Of a stretch of DNA of 64,000 nt, positions 10,555 through 22,700 are shown one piece after another (position 1 is the stretch's first letter; each line of letters begins with the position of its first letter). Origin of the DNA: Stomorhina lunata (taxonomy: Eukaryota; Arthropoda; Insecta; Diptera; Rhiniidae); contig OW121743.1 of the NCBI GenBank assembly GCA_933228675.1, positions 16,449,384 to 16,513,383 of the forward strand. The letters run 5' to 3'. The position numbers were made by a program, and so were the translations under genes. The notes beneath the pieces were generated by a model that made no database searches, was not told the origin of the DNA, and worked only from the letters and a program-made list of their open reading frames with translations.

Positions 10555-11360
10555 ATTTTAAATAATTTTGAAAATTGGTCATACCAACAGAAACCTCCGT
10601 CGACTCATGCGCAACAACTTTGCTAAAGATTATAGTCTGATCAAATGCACAGTTAACGACTTAATTCATTTTGAGTAGTTTTCAGTGGCGCCGCCTGAAG
10701 TCGTTCATACCACTAAGAAAGCTTCATCTGCTTATGCGTAACAACTTTGCTTATGATCATAACATGATCAAATGCACAGTTTATGATTTAATTCACTTAT
10801 AGTCTGATCAAATGCACAGTTTACGATTTAATTCATTTTGAGTAATATCAGTGGCGCCACCTGTCGGACTTTGGTCATTCCAATTAATAAACCTTCGTCG
10901 GATTATCCGCAATAACTTTGCTAAAAATTATAGCATGATTAAATTTACAGTTTACGATTAAATTGACTTTAAGTAAATTTCAGTGGCGCCACCTGTTGAA
11001 ATTTCTTCATACCAACTAAGAAACCTTCGTCGGCTCATGTGCAACAACATTGCTAAAGATTATAGCATGATTATATGTACAGCTTACGATTAAATTGACT
11101 TGTAAGTAATTTTCAGTAGCGCCACCTGTCGGAAATTATTCACACCAATTAAAAAGCATTCGCCGGCTCATGCGCTACAACTTTGCAAAAGATCATAGTA
11201 TGATCAAATGTACAGTTTACGATTTAATTAATTTTTAGTAATTTTCAGTGGCGCCACCTGTCGGAAATTCGGTTTACCAACTTAAAAACCTCCGCCGGCT
11301 TATCCGCAACATCTTTGCTAAAGAGCATAACATGATCAAATTCACAGTTTACTATTCTAT
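10555..11360. repeat. ~132-bp satellite, about six units
   Basis: Units share GCAACAACTTTGCTAAAGAT, then ATGATCAAATGCACAGTTTACGATT, then CAGTGGCGCCACCTG. The GGCGCC block recurs at about 10688, 10854, 10985, 11118 and 11250, giving spacings near 132 bp, with one longer unit from a partial internal duplication. GTGGCGCCAC is a perfect 10-bp palindrome kept in most units. Confidence 0.8.
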
Positions 11361-11379
11361 AAAGAACATACACACAGAC

Positions 11380-11875
11380 AAATATAATGGTACTTCTTTG
11401 GTACCAATTGAATTCGGTACATTTTATTAGAAAGCAGTTAACATAATTTTCCTATTCATATTACTTTTGTAGATGTTGAGTTATCAGTTTATCCCTTTTT
11501 TACACATTTTGGCCACAAAATCAAAAAAGTACCAAATACGTGTTCAATATTTCTTTCACATCTATTGATTGCAGTACAAAGTTTCTTTCTATATTCCTTA
11601 GTTTAAAATATAGGAGTGGGTTAAAAAGGTACCAAAAAAACTATTTTCACCCTTTTTTACCCCTTATCGGACATAGTTTCAAAAAAGTACCAAACACCTG
11701 TCCTATACCTATTATTTAAGGAGATATAGCGTTTTCGATTATTTCCCCTTTTTACCCGTTTTTACCCTCTTAGAGGCAAAGGTTCCAAAAGTCCCTTCTT
11801 CTTCGACCTATACATCAAAGAAGATACCCACTGTCCAAATTTTATCAAAATCGTTAGAGCCGTTTTCGAGATAGT
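11380..11875. repeat. Degenerate repeats with AAAAAAGTACCAAA core
   Basis: AAAAAAGTACCAAA(T/C)AC recurs near 11522 and 11681, separated by similar CCCTTTTTTAC blocks. The end, AAAATCGTTAGAGCCGTTTTCGAG, followed by a TA run, resembles the 3' part of many insect transposons, but no family can be named. Confidence 0.4.
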
Positions 11876-11880
11876 CATTC

Positions 11881-11882
11881 TA

Positions 11883-11932
<50 letters not shown>
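11881..11932. repeat. (TA)n microsatellite
   Basis: About 25 TA units with slight interruptions at the left. A T run of about 23 lies at 12020-12043. Confidence 0.9.
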
Positions 11933-11934
<2 letters not shown>

Positions 11935-12061
11935 TATTGCTCGTTTAAGAATATAAGATAAGATGCACAGGGGACTTTCTAATCTCATACGAAATTGGAA
12001 AGTCCTCCATTCTGTTCGTTTTTTTTTTTTTTTTTTTTTTTTTGAGGAACGATCTATATAA

Positions 12062-12250
12062 TTCAAAGTTTTGGGATGATATTATGTAAATGCTAACCGT
12101 GGGTGCGCCCCAAATATTTTATACGCTGGGCTTAATTTTGGCAGACTGTCGCCAACATATCGGCCGATATCTTGCGCATAAATTCTTCAGCCTTGGCTTT
12201 CAGTATTTCAACCGTCGCACGATGGGCCGGCTAGAAGAAGTTGAGGCGAA
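12062..12250 (-). pseudogene. C-terminal relic of a mariner-like transposase
   Basis: The minus strand reads ATVEILKAKAEEFMRKISADMLATVCQN and then, in another frame, THG.HLHNII, matching the C-terminal part of DD41D-type transposases (compare GGHLHDILFHT in copy B). Stops and frameshifts make it dead. GC content is higher than the surroundings, which is what first sets it apart. Confidence 0.5.
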
Positions 12251-12299
12251 TAAATTAAGTTTCTTAAATCGTTTAATATTAACAAAAACCACTTAGTTA

Positions 12300-13419
12300 T
12301 AATCACCGGTACTTGTGCTATATTATGTCATAAAAAATTAATAACTTTGGTTGTTATCTTAGAAGTACGGCAACGCCAAAGGTAACCAATTTTTCGTTTC
12401 GTTTTTTCGTCTACACATAGTCTTACAATTTTTCGGGGATTTCGACAACTTATTGAAAGTTAATTTTACATTGTCATACATCGTTTTTTTCCGCATAAAA
12501 TATAGATCAATCCTGTTGACAAATTTGGTTAGTAAATGTTATTTGCATAAGAAAAAATTCGTGTAAAAGTTGAATTTTTTTCTTAACGAAAATCTTAAAT
12601 ATATTTAGGAAAATAAAAAATTGCAGACGATTGCATACTTTCCAAACCACTACAAAAGTTAGACCATTTAGTGATGTTTAAGATTAAAGAAAAAAAATTG
12701 AGTCAGCGCGCAACCTAAGTTCCATTTAAACTACTTTTAAGAAAAATGACAGAAATTACTTATTTGAAATTTTTTGAAAAATGGTTTAAATTTAAGCATT
12801 TAACCTAGACTGAACCACTGTTGAACCACTGGAATTAGATGTTTATAATACTAGACGCTCAAAAAACCAGGATATATATAACCAGTTTGCAAAAAATGTC
12901 ATAAAATGAAAAAATTAAACATTGTGTTCTAAAAGCGCCACAACTCGTTTGAAATGCAAGTGAACACTATCAGTTTATTATATATCCTTGTCTTTGTATT
13001 ACCATTCCTACTTCCGCACCAATTTTATGTGAAATCACATATAATTATTTGTAGTAAAACCATATTAATAAATTTTGGTAATTCTAATTCGAAAATATAT
13101 AGATAATTTATTTGTATGGAAGGTGCCACGCCTACTATTTCAATAGCCTCCATTTTTCGCACGCTTATACACCTTAAATTTTAAGATGCCCACAGTAAAT
13201 TTGATTAGATTAGTTAAAATAGTGGGTCAGATATACCATGAAATATTTTTTTTCTATGGGCGGGGCTACTCCCACTTTAAATATCAGAAAAGTTCATATC
13301 CAGCCGGAGTCCGCCGGAGATGCAATAAAACACGTCGATAATTTTAGAAGTATCGGCTAGGTATTTTAAAAGTTATGAATTTATTCCTGTTAAATATTTA
13401 TTTCGGCCCATCCTGGGTC
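12300..13419. other. Unassigned sequence
   Basis: No gene, tandem repeat or inverted repeat was recognised. GGTGCCACGCCTAC and GGGCGGGGCTACTCCCAC near 13120 and 13260 are GC-rich patches resembling fragments of an old transposon, but no family was identified. Confidence 0.3.
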
Positions 13420-13720
13420 GCCCGATTATCACTATAGACATAAGCCTTAACATTCTTCTCATTCGCCTCATTCATCACCTTCAAAATCCTTGTGCCAGCT
13501 AAAGTAGCAGGTGGTTTTCTCTCCCCTTGGAGTAGTATATTCTGTAATGTTGTTTCTTTCCATGCTTAAAACATCGTAAGTGATAAGTCGATGGGTGATG
13601 AGTCCAAAGACAAGAGCGACGTTTGTAAAGCGATCCGCTCGATCAAAGACAGACGCCCGCTTGCAGCCGCAACTAACATGTTGAACAGACGCTACAGTTT
13701 CGTACTTTACCAAGTACAAT
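13420..13720 (-). pseudogene. Coding-like relic of unknown family
   Basis: The minus strand carries a higher-GC frame, 13719 to 13468, ending TPRGEKTTCYFSWHKDFEGDE, and an overlapping frame reading ILKVMNEANEKNVKAYVYSD. Overlap of two plausible frames suggests a frameshifted old coding sequence, possibly from a mobile element. I do not recognise the protein. Confidence 0.3.
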
Positions 13721-14629
13721 TATCTTAGAGCCTTAGACCAAATACGTCGGAATGGCTACAAAATAACTCCCCCTCACGTTAGCCCTGACCAAGAATCCCA
13801 CTCGGGTTGTTTACCGCATCTTCAACTAGGTTGCTCAGTAGGAATTTAATACAGTTATTACCATGATTTAATAAAACTGAAGGTTGTTCCATTCTCTCTT
13901 TTTGTCGCCATGATAACTTTCTGACGTCTGTTAGGATAGTGAAAGTTTGTGCTACCATATTTTTGTCGACAATCCCATTTTTGTAAAATGGTATGATGAC
14001 AAAATTTATGCAAGTATATATGTCTTTATGCATAAAAAACTTATGAATATTTACTTAAAAGTTTGATAAATAGTCATACAATTTGTTTTAACTATATTTC
14101 TTTAATATTGAATGTCTTCATTATATGATTAATTTCAAAATTACCCATTTTTGATAATTAATTCCAATGTATTACGTACGCATTTTCTCATTGTGGCAAC
14201 GTTTTTCTTTCATTTGTTTTCAAATATCAAACTTTAAAAACCCAATATACTTCAAAATAATTTTAAAGAGAGAGAATGAAACTTCCTTGTTATTATTATT
14301 TCATGGTTATTACCTGTTAGCAGGAAATCCAGGCAACAACTGTTTCCTATTTGCATCCTAAGCCTTAGCATAGCAACTCAAAAATGATGAAACGATCTAA
14401 GCGGTCAATTAACTAGTCGCAAATGTGAAAAAAACTAATCATCGAACTCATTTCCTCAGCAATTGTTACTATGCGTAGAATTGTCAAGCTTATTCATTTT
14501 CGGCAGAAAAAAAACTTTATTATCGCACGTTCTTGCCATCGATGTCTTGAAAAAGTACATTCCAATAATGCCCTTAATCCATACCAGATGGTGCATTTTT
14601 TGGGACTCATTACCAGTTCTTCTAACCCT
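13721..14629. other. Unassigned sequence
   Basis: Open frames at 13779-14033 (-) and 14167-14361 (+) have no recognised domain. No repeat structure seen. Confidence 0.3.
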
Positions 14630-15780
14630 TATTAATCAGACTCACTTAGACCAAGTTCATTGTTTTATCATGGAAAAGGGTAGTAAGCAAATTCTTGTCT
14701 CCTCATTTAAAACCACCTGGAAGGCTTTCAAATTCTGTTGAGTTTACAAGTTTCTACGTCAACCAGATTGCCTAATCCTCCAAAGAAATATGAACATGTT
14801 ATTATCCTACTGTACGACATGGCAGGATACAATCTCCAGCCTGACTGTTGGTGTTGGCCCCTTTGTGGAGCATCGCATTGCAGCCGGGTGCCGTACCCAT
14901 AGACCGGCAGGAGTTTAGATGGTCTCCCCTCCTAACCAAGGGGGAAATCATGTCCAAATAACATGATTTCAAATTGGTACTCTGAAAAGTCAAAGTGTCA
15001 TGCATGTCACATTTGCCATGCATGATAATTTTTCTAAGTAAGAGGGTGTTGGGAAACACTTTAAATATTCACTCGGTGCTTAGACCACCGTGGGGTAAGG
15101 GTAACATAGCAGGTACCCACGTTAATCTGAAGTACAATCTGTACGACATGGAAGGACAACAGCAGTGAAGATTTTTTTTATGGATTCCTAGACACCCGTC
15201 GCGGGCTTCTAAATCGGATCGGTATACTGGCATAATGGATACGTGTATAAATACATAAGGTTAATTTTAATAGGAAACTTTTCCTATTAAAATGGATTAT
15301 ATCTGTCTTGAATGAACATATCATAAAAACAAAATGTACTTTTTAGATAATGATGGTACCTCTTTGTATCATTTTTTAAAATACCGCTTTTTTGCCACCA
15401 AAAAAAAAATAGTTAAAAAAGAAACCAATTCGATCCCCATTAATACCAACTTTATTGAAAATTTTTAACCAATAGAGCAGAATAAAAGGTATTAAGTTAG
15501 TCTTGGGTGACATGGTCATTCTTTCCACAATACAGGGCTGATGATGATTTCATGAGGACAGCGTAAAAAAGACTTCATGCCTGCTTGACTATTAGAGAAT
15601 ACATACATAAAAGTCAATTATTAATCCCACCTTCCAAGTCTTTTAAAATAACTTCCCAGCCAATCTGCTTATTCCTTAATGGACAGAATTCCGTCTGAAA
15701 ATCACTACATTGATCTGGTAGCCTTTGTATTTTTTAACTCTAAATGCATTAACATTGAAGTAAAGTCCGCTAAGACGTCT
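14630..15780 (-). mobile_element. Decayed LINE remnants
   Basis: The segment at 15680-15760, read on the minus strand, matches the RNase H sequence of the 3410-3600 fragment (CTACCAGATCAATGTAGTGA corresponds to PDHCSV). CAGACTCACTTAGAC at 14638 is the 3'-region motif also seen at 2950 and 6440. A GTACGACATGG...GGA block is repeated at 14812 and 15140. No frame survives. Confidence 0.4.
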
Positions 15781-16020
15781 TGTCAAATTGTAGTCAATAG
15801 TGCTATATATTTAAGGCATCACATTAAGATTTACACTATGACCATACCATTGTTCCACTAATTGATATCACTCTTAATTATGTCCGTAGCATAGGAAGAA
15901 TCGCAGCATTGGATCTAAGATACCAATTGCAACCGTGATGCACATTCGCTGTACCTTCTAGAAACGGTGCATAGATTTATGTTAAACCATCCTTCAGATA
16001 GGACTGTATAGCATCGTATG

Positions 16021-18965
16021 AGGAGCCGCGGAACAAAAGGTTCTTTTTGCATCATTTAACATTTTTGGGAAATTAAATATTTTGTTATTTCGCACTATAA
16101 AAAATCAATGAACCGCGAAATATATTTAATTTATCCACTAATCAGAAGGTGAATCTATGTGCTCTAAATCACCACATTAAATCTTAAAAGTCTTTTTAAA
16201 AAATAACTTTTATTTTGGAAAATGAACCTTTTGTTCCAAAAAAAGCGAAAAAGTACCTTTTGAAAAAAATAAAAAAAAAAAAAAATAAAAAGTTAAAATA
16301 AACATAAAAAAATAATTTGTATTATGCAAACATACATACTATATATGTATGTACATTAGGATGCACCTCATTTTACGAAAGTGCGAAATTAAGCCGTAAT
16401 TCCCCCTAGAAATGATCTACATAACTTAAAAACATGTGCAATTTTTTTTTTTTTTTTTCAAAATTTCATAAGGGGAAATTTCACAAAATGTTAATCTTTT
16501 TTTAACTGGAAAAATAAGAGTACTTTCGGTTTAGTCCAAATTTTAACCACAAGTATTAAATTATTTAAAAAAAATTTACTAGGAAAGAACTAAAGTAGCT
16601 TTATTTTATGAAGTAGTTTCAAAGTTATTGCAATTTTCAACCGAAAATGCGTGTCCTTGACGACACGCCTAAGTATATGCAGCCAAATTAGATATGTAAA
16701 TTTCAAAGCAGAGACCGGATTTTAATACTTTTAAAACAATATTCTCACGTTTTAATCCATAAAAAAACAATCATTGAAATTTAAAAAAATATTAAAAATC
16801 CCTCATGATTTTTATTTGTTCAAAAATTTTGTTCCTTTTTTCAATCCGATGAAAATAAAATATAAAAAAATCGTTTGGGATATTTATCAGTACAGTTCAA
16901 AATTATTTTCATCTTTTTTCATCCGATGAAAATAAATTTTGATAGAAAAAATTCAAATTTTATTTCTGTATTTGTCCGTGTATAAAACATCTTTAGGACG
17001 TTTAAATAGCAATAAATTCAATTATTGTTCCAAATTTTATATTGAAATGGGTTTGGGCAACAAATGGTCGTTGTCTAAGTGCGTTTAAAACGTTTAAAAG
17101 TTATTTTGTTTTTGGAAATAGCGAAGCGAATCAAAGAAACCACCAATAGTTCCCATTAGAACTATTATCTTTAACTTCGATGTCCTAAAAAATTGCAATA
17201 AATTGTAAACATTCATACATTCATTGTTGAAAATTTTAAAATTTCATAAACATTTTATTTTTTCGAAGTCAAAACAGAAGTTCAAAAATAAAACAATCAA
17301 TAAAATATTTTTCTGTTCGGATATTTATCGTTATAGATATTTAAAATTTTCATCATGAGGGATATTTATATTTCAAATATATCCATCTTTTTTTATTTTT
17401 CGATCGAAATGAAAATAAATTTTCATCGGCAATGATATTTATACTTGATGGATTTAAAAAATAAAACGATCTCCGGTCTCTGTTTCAAAGTAAGATATGA
17501 TTTACAATTCTATGACCTGTAAGTACTAAGTAGTCGAGTTTTGTTAAAATATAACCGAATTTACTTGTTTTTTCCATATTGGAAAATTACACTTTTTTCT
17601 TAGGCCGGTTTCGAAAATCATTTTTATATTTTTTGAAAATTTTGTTCAACAAATATTGCAAACGAAAAATTAGCTTGATGACTTAAAATAAAGCTACTTT
17701 AGTTCACTTTTATATCCCAGTAAATTCGTTAAATAATTTAATTCTAATTGGTTAAAATTTGGGAAAAACCAAGAATACTCCCGTTGCATAAGGAGAACAC
17801 TTTGTATTCTCCTTATTCAATTTTGAAAAAAATTTACGCAGAATTGTTTTGTGTTACATAGAACATTTCTAGGAGGAGTTACAGCTCAATTTTGCACATT
17901 CGTAAAATAAGGTGGACCCTAAACTACACGAATAGGAGAAAAAATATATAACTTACTTACTACGGAAAAAGAACCTTTTGTTAAAAAAAAGTAGAAAAGG
18001 TTCTTTTGCTTAGCAAAATTTTTTTAATGTCCATTTAATTACTAAATATAAAAAATTATCATGGTTTTTCACTTGTTATACCCTTCACCACCATAGGTGG
18101 AAAGGGTATTATAAGTTTGTGCTGATGTTTGTAACGCATAGAAATATTTGTCGTAGACCCACCTTTTAGTATACCAATAGACTTAGAATCACTTTCTGAG
18201 TCGATTTAGCGATGTCCGTCCGTCCGTCTGGCTGGCTGGCTGGACCCCCATGTAAACCTTGTAATCAAACTACAGGTCGCAATTCTAAAGATAATTTGAT
18301 GAAATTTGGCACAGATAATTTCTTTGATAATGGGACCATGGCTATTGAAATTGGTCAAAATCGGTCTATTATTTATGGTACCTCCCATAGGTCTCACTTC
18401 CCGGAATTGCTATATTGGCCACAAATATCAATATTTTTTCATGAAATTTAAAACAGATACTGCTTATGTAAACTTAAATCACTGTACCAAATTTCGTTAA
18501 AATCGGTCCACATTTGACCATAGCTAACATACAAACTCTTCTTCAAAAACGCACTAAATGAGTCAAAAAATCACTAAAACGCTCGTAAATCTAAAGATAA
18601 TGAAAATTTTGAGTTTATTTTTTGCATACATAATTTTTGTAACAACTGTAATCAATTTGCCAAATTTCGAGATAATCGGTCCACATTTGACCCTAGCTCT
18701 CATATAAGTCCAAATGACGGAAACAGGTTAAATATATACGTTTTGAGAAAATGTTTGTATGATGGCAAAATTTAGCAAATATTTGTCTTTATACAGGAAA
18801 AATAACACCTTTGACCTTAGTGGTGAAGGGTATCGTATGGTCGGCTTGACCGACTATATCGCTTTCTTACTTGTTTTTAAAAGGTTTCAACCTAAATATT
18901 ACAAAAATAAAATAAAAAGAAAATGTAAAAAGTATGCAAAAAGAACCTTTTGTTCCGCGGCTCGA
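16021..18965. mobile_element. Foldback-type element with long diverged inverted arms
   Basis: The outer ends share GAGCCGCGGAACAAAAGG in inverse orientation (16023 and about 18963). The arms keep matching inwards: TTTTACGAA..GTGC..AATT near 16372 against 17880-17912, GAACTAAAGTAGCTTTATTTTA near 16588 against 17688-17712, and CAGAGACCGGA near 16710 against 17470-17480. The centre lies about 17050-17150. Without the DINE-1-like insertion at 18073-18877 it would be about 2.1 kb. No transposase or target duplication was identified. Confidence 0.65.
18073..18877 (+). mobile_element. DINE-1/INE-1-like element, copy 1
   Basis: It begins GTTATACCCTTCACCACC, contains AGTATACCAATAG, GAGTCGATTTAGCGATGTCC and a CCGTCCGTCTGG run, and ends with GGTGAAGGGTAT and CTTACTTGTTTT. 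This order matches the short non-autonomous DINE-1/INE-1 elements of flies, which are linked to Helentrons. It lies in the right arm of the foldback element. Confidence 0.7.
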
Positions 18966-19179
18966 CATATGTCGTACTACTACTGTGTACAATCAGTTAA
19001 CAAGGCTAGATTTCAATCCTCATTGTTTCCCTATGTCCTTTTGCATACGTATAGCTCAACTGGATCCTTTTATCTGCTTAATTTTGTACTGAAACCTTAT
19101 ATACATAAGTTTAATTTGTGAAATCTTGAAAAAGTATACAATTTTCCACAAGACCAACACTTTATTAAACTAACACTAA

Positions 19180-19599
19180 ACTTTTCCCATCTGGCAGCTC
19201 TCGCCGTACTTAGCAACAATGTCTCTCATTGTAAAATATAAACAACATTTCTCATTCCAGCAACAAAGTTTATAAACATTAACGAAATATACAAAAAACA
19301 CAAAAGTGTGGCCAATATATAACAAAAACAAAACATATTGAAATTGTGTTTATGAAAGAAAACATAAGAAAAAGTTTTTCCAAAAAACACCCACCCACCC
19401 CTTTCTTTTAACCCGGTTTCCGTGGTTTCATTTAATCAAATTTATACAAAATAAAAGAAAAACAAAGCAACAAAAATACAATAACGAAACGCAACACGAA
19501 TCCAAGGAATACAATAAAATTAAAAAAAAAACGCCAATAATAATAAAAAAAACCTTAGGAAAATAAAATAAATAAATAAAAAAAAAAGAATAATACAAA
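19180..19599 (+). promoter_or_regulatory. Agpat1: Agpat1 promoter-proximal / 5' leader region
   Basis: This stretch precedes the Agpat1 start codon. It holds CATCTGGCAG at 19188 and TTAGCAACA at 19210, motifs that recur in the SNIP1/secreted-protein intergenic region (TGCCAGATG, 61937). The context before the ATG (ACAAAATGA) is favourable for translation in insects. The exact transcription start is not visible. Confidence 0.35.
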
Positions 19600-19781
19600 A
19601 TGACATCGTATATTGAGCTGTTCGGTTTGATAGTCCTACTAATGTTACCATTTCTGTACGAGACCAGTCATATATTTCGTTATTATTTCAAATTTTTAAT
19701 CTACTATGGACTCGTGTCATTCAATTCCATTGTCCTGATACCGGCTTTTATGTGTCGGCCCTGTGACGTGCGCAATTTACT
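19600..19781 (+). CDS. Agpat1: Agpat1 coding exon 1
   Basis: It encodes residues 1-60 plus two bases of Leu61, including two hydrophobic segments (about 6-20 and 28-50). The donor is CT|GTAAGT at 19782. Reading through would give only one more codon before a stop, so splicing is required. Confidence 0.92.
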
Positions 19782-22700
19782 GTAAGTAATAAATATTTTA
19801 TTCTTTTATTTTTTTTTTTTATATTATAAATAAATCAAATTTTGTCTGTTATTGAATTTCTGTGTCTGATTTCGTTTTGTAAACATTTTCGAAATGAAAA
19901 AAATCAATATCAATGACCAGCCTGAAGTGATTGTGTGTTGTGCGAAGTTCAAACGTGGTAACGGTTTCTTTTCTTTCTTTTTTTTTGCTTCTGTCACTCT
20001 TAGACATCTGTCTTCTTTCCTTTGCAACAGCTGTTTGGGTTTCTTAGGGGGAATTGAGTTTTTATTATTATCATTACAATAGATAATTTTAGCCTATGTT
20101 TTTGCAAAATTAATTAAAGAGACATGCTGGCGTTTAAGAACTTGATAAAGGTCATTTACCATTAACAATATATTACGCTTAAATAGACCAAGTGTCAACC
20201 AAAGCAAGTGTCATTATAAACTAAAGTATACACTTGTATCCAGAGATAGTGCTGTTTCACACACAACAGGTTTACTTGAACTTGCATTCACGATCACACA
20301 CAAACATTTCGTCATCTGAAATGCAAAAGGGCGAAACTACCTCTCCTGTTTTTTTACAGGAGAAGCAAAAAACGTTATAACTTTTAAACTACAAGTGACA
20401 TTAAATTCAAATTTTGGACTTGGGTCAACAAGCCATCAAAAAATCAATTTTAATTTTTGTGTTAGTTCCACCCTTTTGCATTTCAGGTGACGATTTGCTG
20501 TTTCATTATACCCTTCACCACCATAGGTGGAAAGGGTATTATAAGTTTGTGCTGATGTATGTAACGCATGGAAATATTTGTCTTAGACCCACCTTTTAGT
20601 ATACCAATAGGCTTAGAATCACTTTCTGAGTCGATTTAGCGATGTCCGTCCGTCTGTCTGGCTGGCTAGACCCCCATGTAAACCTTGTAATCAAACTACA
20701 GGTCGCAATTCTAAAGATAATTTGATGAAATTTGGAACAGATCAGATTTTTTGATAATGGGACCATGGCTATTGAAATTCGTCAAAATCGGTCCATTATT
20801 TATGGTACCTCCCATAGGTCCCACTTCCCGGAATTGATATATTGGCCACAAATATCAATATTTTTTCATGAAATTTAAATCAAATACTGCTTATGTCAAC
20901 TAAAATCACTGTACCAAATTTCGTTAAAATCGGTCCACATTTGACCATAGCTCCCATACAAACTTTTCTTTAAAAAAGCACTAAATGAGACAAAATCACT
21001 AAAAAGCTCGTAAATCTGAAGATAATGGGAATTTTATTTTTTACACACATAATTTTTGTAATAACTGTAATCAATTTGCCAAATTTCGAGATAATCGGTC
21101 CACATTTGACCCTAGCTCTCATATAAGTCCAAATGTCGGAAGCAGCTTAAATATAAAAGTTTTGAGAAAATGTTTGTATGATGGCAAAATTTAGCAAATA
21201 TTTGTCTTTATACAGAAAAAAAAAAACACTTTTGACCTTAGTGGTGAAGGGTTTCGTATGGTCGGGCTTGACCGACTATAGCACTTTCTTACTTGTTTTA
21301 ATTTCCATCAATTTCATTCAAATTTTCAAAATTTGATAGTACGGTCAAGTTTGTAACAATTTCAATTGACCGTTTGGCTCTAGAAATTCTACATGGTCAA
21401 AGTTTGACTTTATCCTTTCCTAGAAGACATTTTTAGGCTTTGTGAACCCCAATAAAGGCCAGTTTTAGAAAAAAACTGATCCCATGTCTTAGTTATCTAT
21501 GTTGGGGTGCCTAGGGCTGGACAACAAGGTTTTTGACAATTAGTAAAGAAATAGAGTAGGAACAAATGAATAAAACAAAGAGTATGAGTACTCGTATGTA
21601 AGTCAATAGCAAGATAGGTCCTTTAAGAAAACGAGGTTTTTGAATAGTAGCAGTCCAGCTGAACGGATACTAAGCGGACAGAATTCAATCATAAGATAAT
21701 AATTTCACTTATTGGATTACCATACGCTTCACTACCATAGGTAGAAAGGGTATTATAACACATAGAAATATTTGTCTTAGACCCACCTTTTAGTATACCA
21801 ATAGGCTAAGAAGTAGATTAAGTGATGTCAGTCCGTCCCTCCTTCTGGCTGGACCCCCATGTAAACCTTGTAATCAAACTACAGGTCGTAATTTTAAAGA
21901 TAATTTGATGAAATTTGATGAACAGATAATTTTTTTGATAATGGCTATTGAAATTCGTCAAAATCGGTCCATTATTAATGATACCTCCCATAAGTTCCAC
22001 TTCCCGGAACTGATATATTGGCCACAAATATCCATATTTTTTCATGAAATTTAAAACAAATACTGCTCATGTAAACCAAAATCACTGTACCAAATTTCAT
22101 TGAAATCGGTCCACATTTGACCATAGCTCCCATAAAAAATCTACTTAAAAAAAGCACTAAATGAGACAAAAATCACTAAAACGCTCGTAAATCTAAAGAT
22201 CATGAGAATTTTAAGTTTAGTTTTTGCATACATAATTTTTGTAGCAACTGTAATCAATTTGCCAAATTTCGATATAATCGGTCCACATTTGACCCTAGCT
22301 CTCACATAAGTCCAAATGACGGAAACAGCTTAAATATATCAGAGACAGAGCTATAAATGCCTTGTTCAGTCTCTAGACTTACATGGCCAACTTAAAACAG
22401 TAAGCGTTCTGCAATCTTGGTCACCTTTTCGCGCCATAGACTTCGCACCCTTATTTCAGTACTCACAGGACACTGTTTAATAGGTTTACATGTTAGAAGA
22501 CTTAATCTTCAAAGCAATGACTACTGGAGAAGTAGTCACAACGTGGAGAAGGAAGAAACCGTCACTCGTCTCCTCTGTCACTGCCCAGCCCTTGCTGATA
22601 TTAGGACTCTCCATCTGGGAACCCAGTTTTTGCACGTAATATTAGAGATCTCGAATATCAACATTCGTAAACTAGGCTATTTTGTTGTTGCATCCGACTG

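Larger units (their letters stand above)
20236..21430 (-). mobile_element. Short dispersed repeat, copy 3, split by insertions
   Basis: The two flanks (20236-20310 and 21300-21430) correspond, in reverse, to the ~260-bp repeat at 27018-27276. Between them lie a 181-bp inverted-repeat element and a DINE-1-like copy, so two later insertions split it. Confidence 0.5.
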
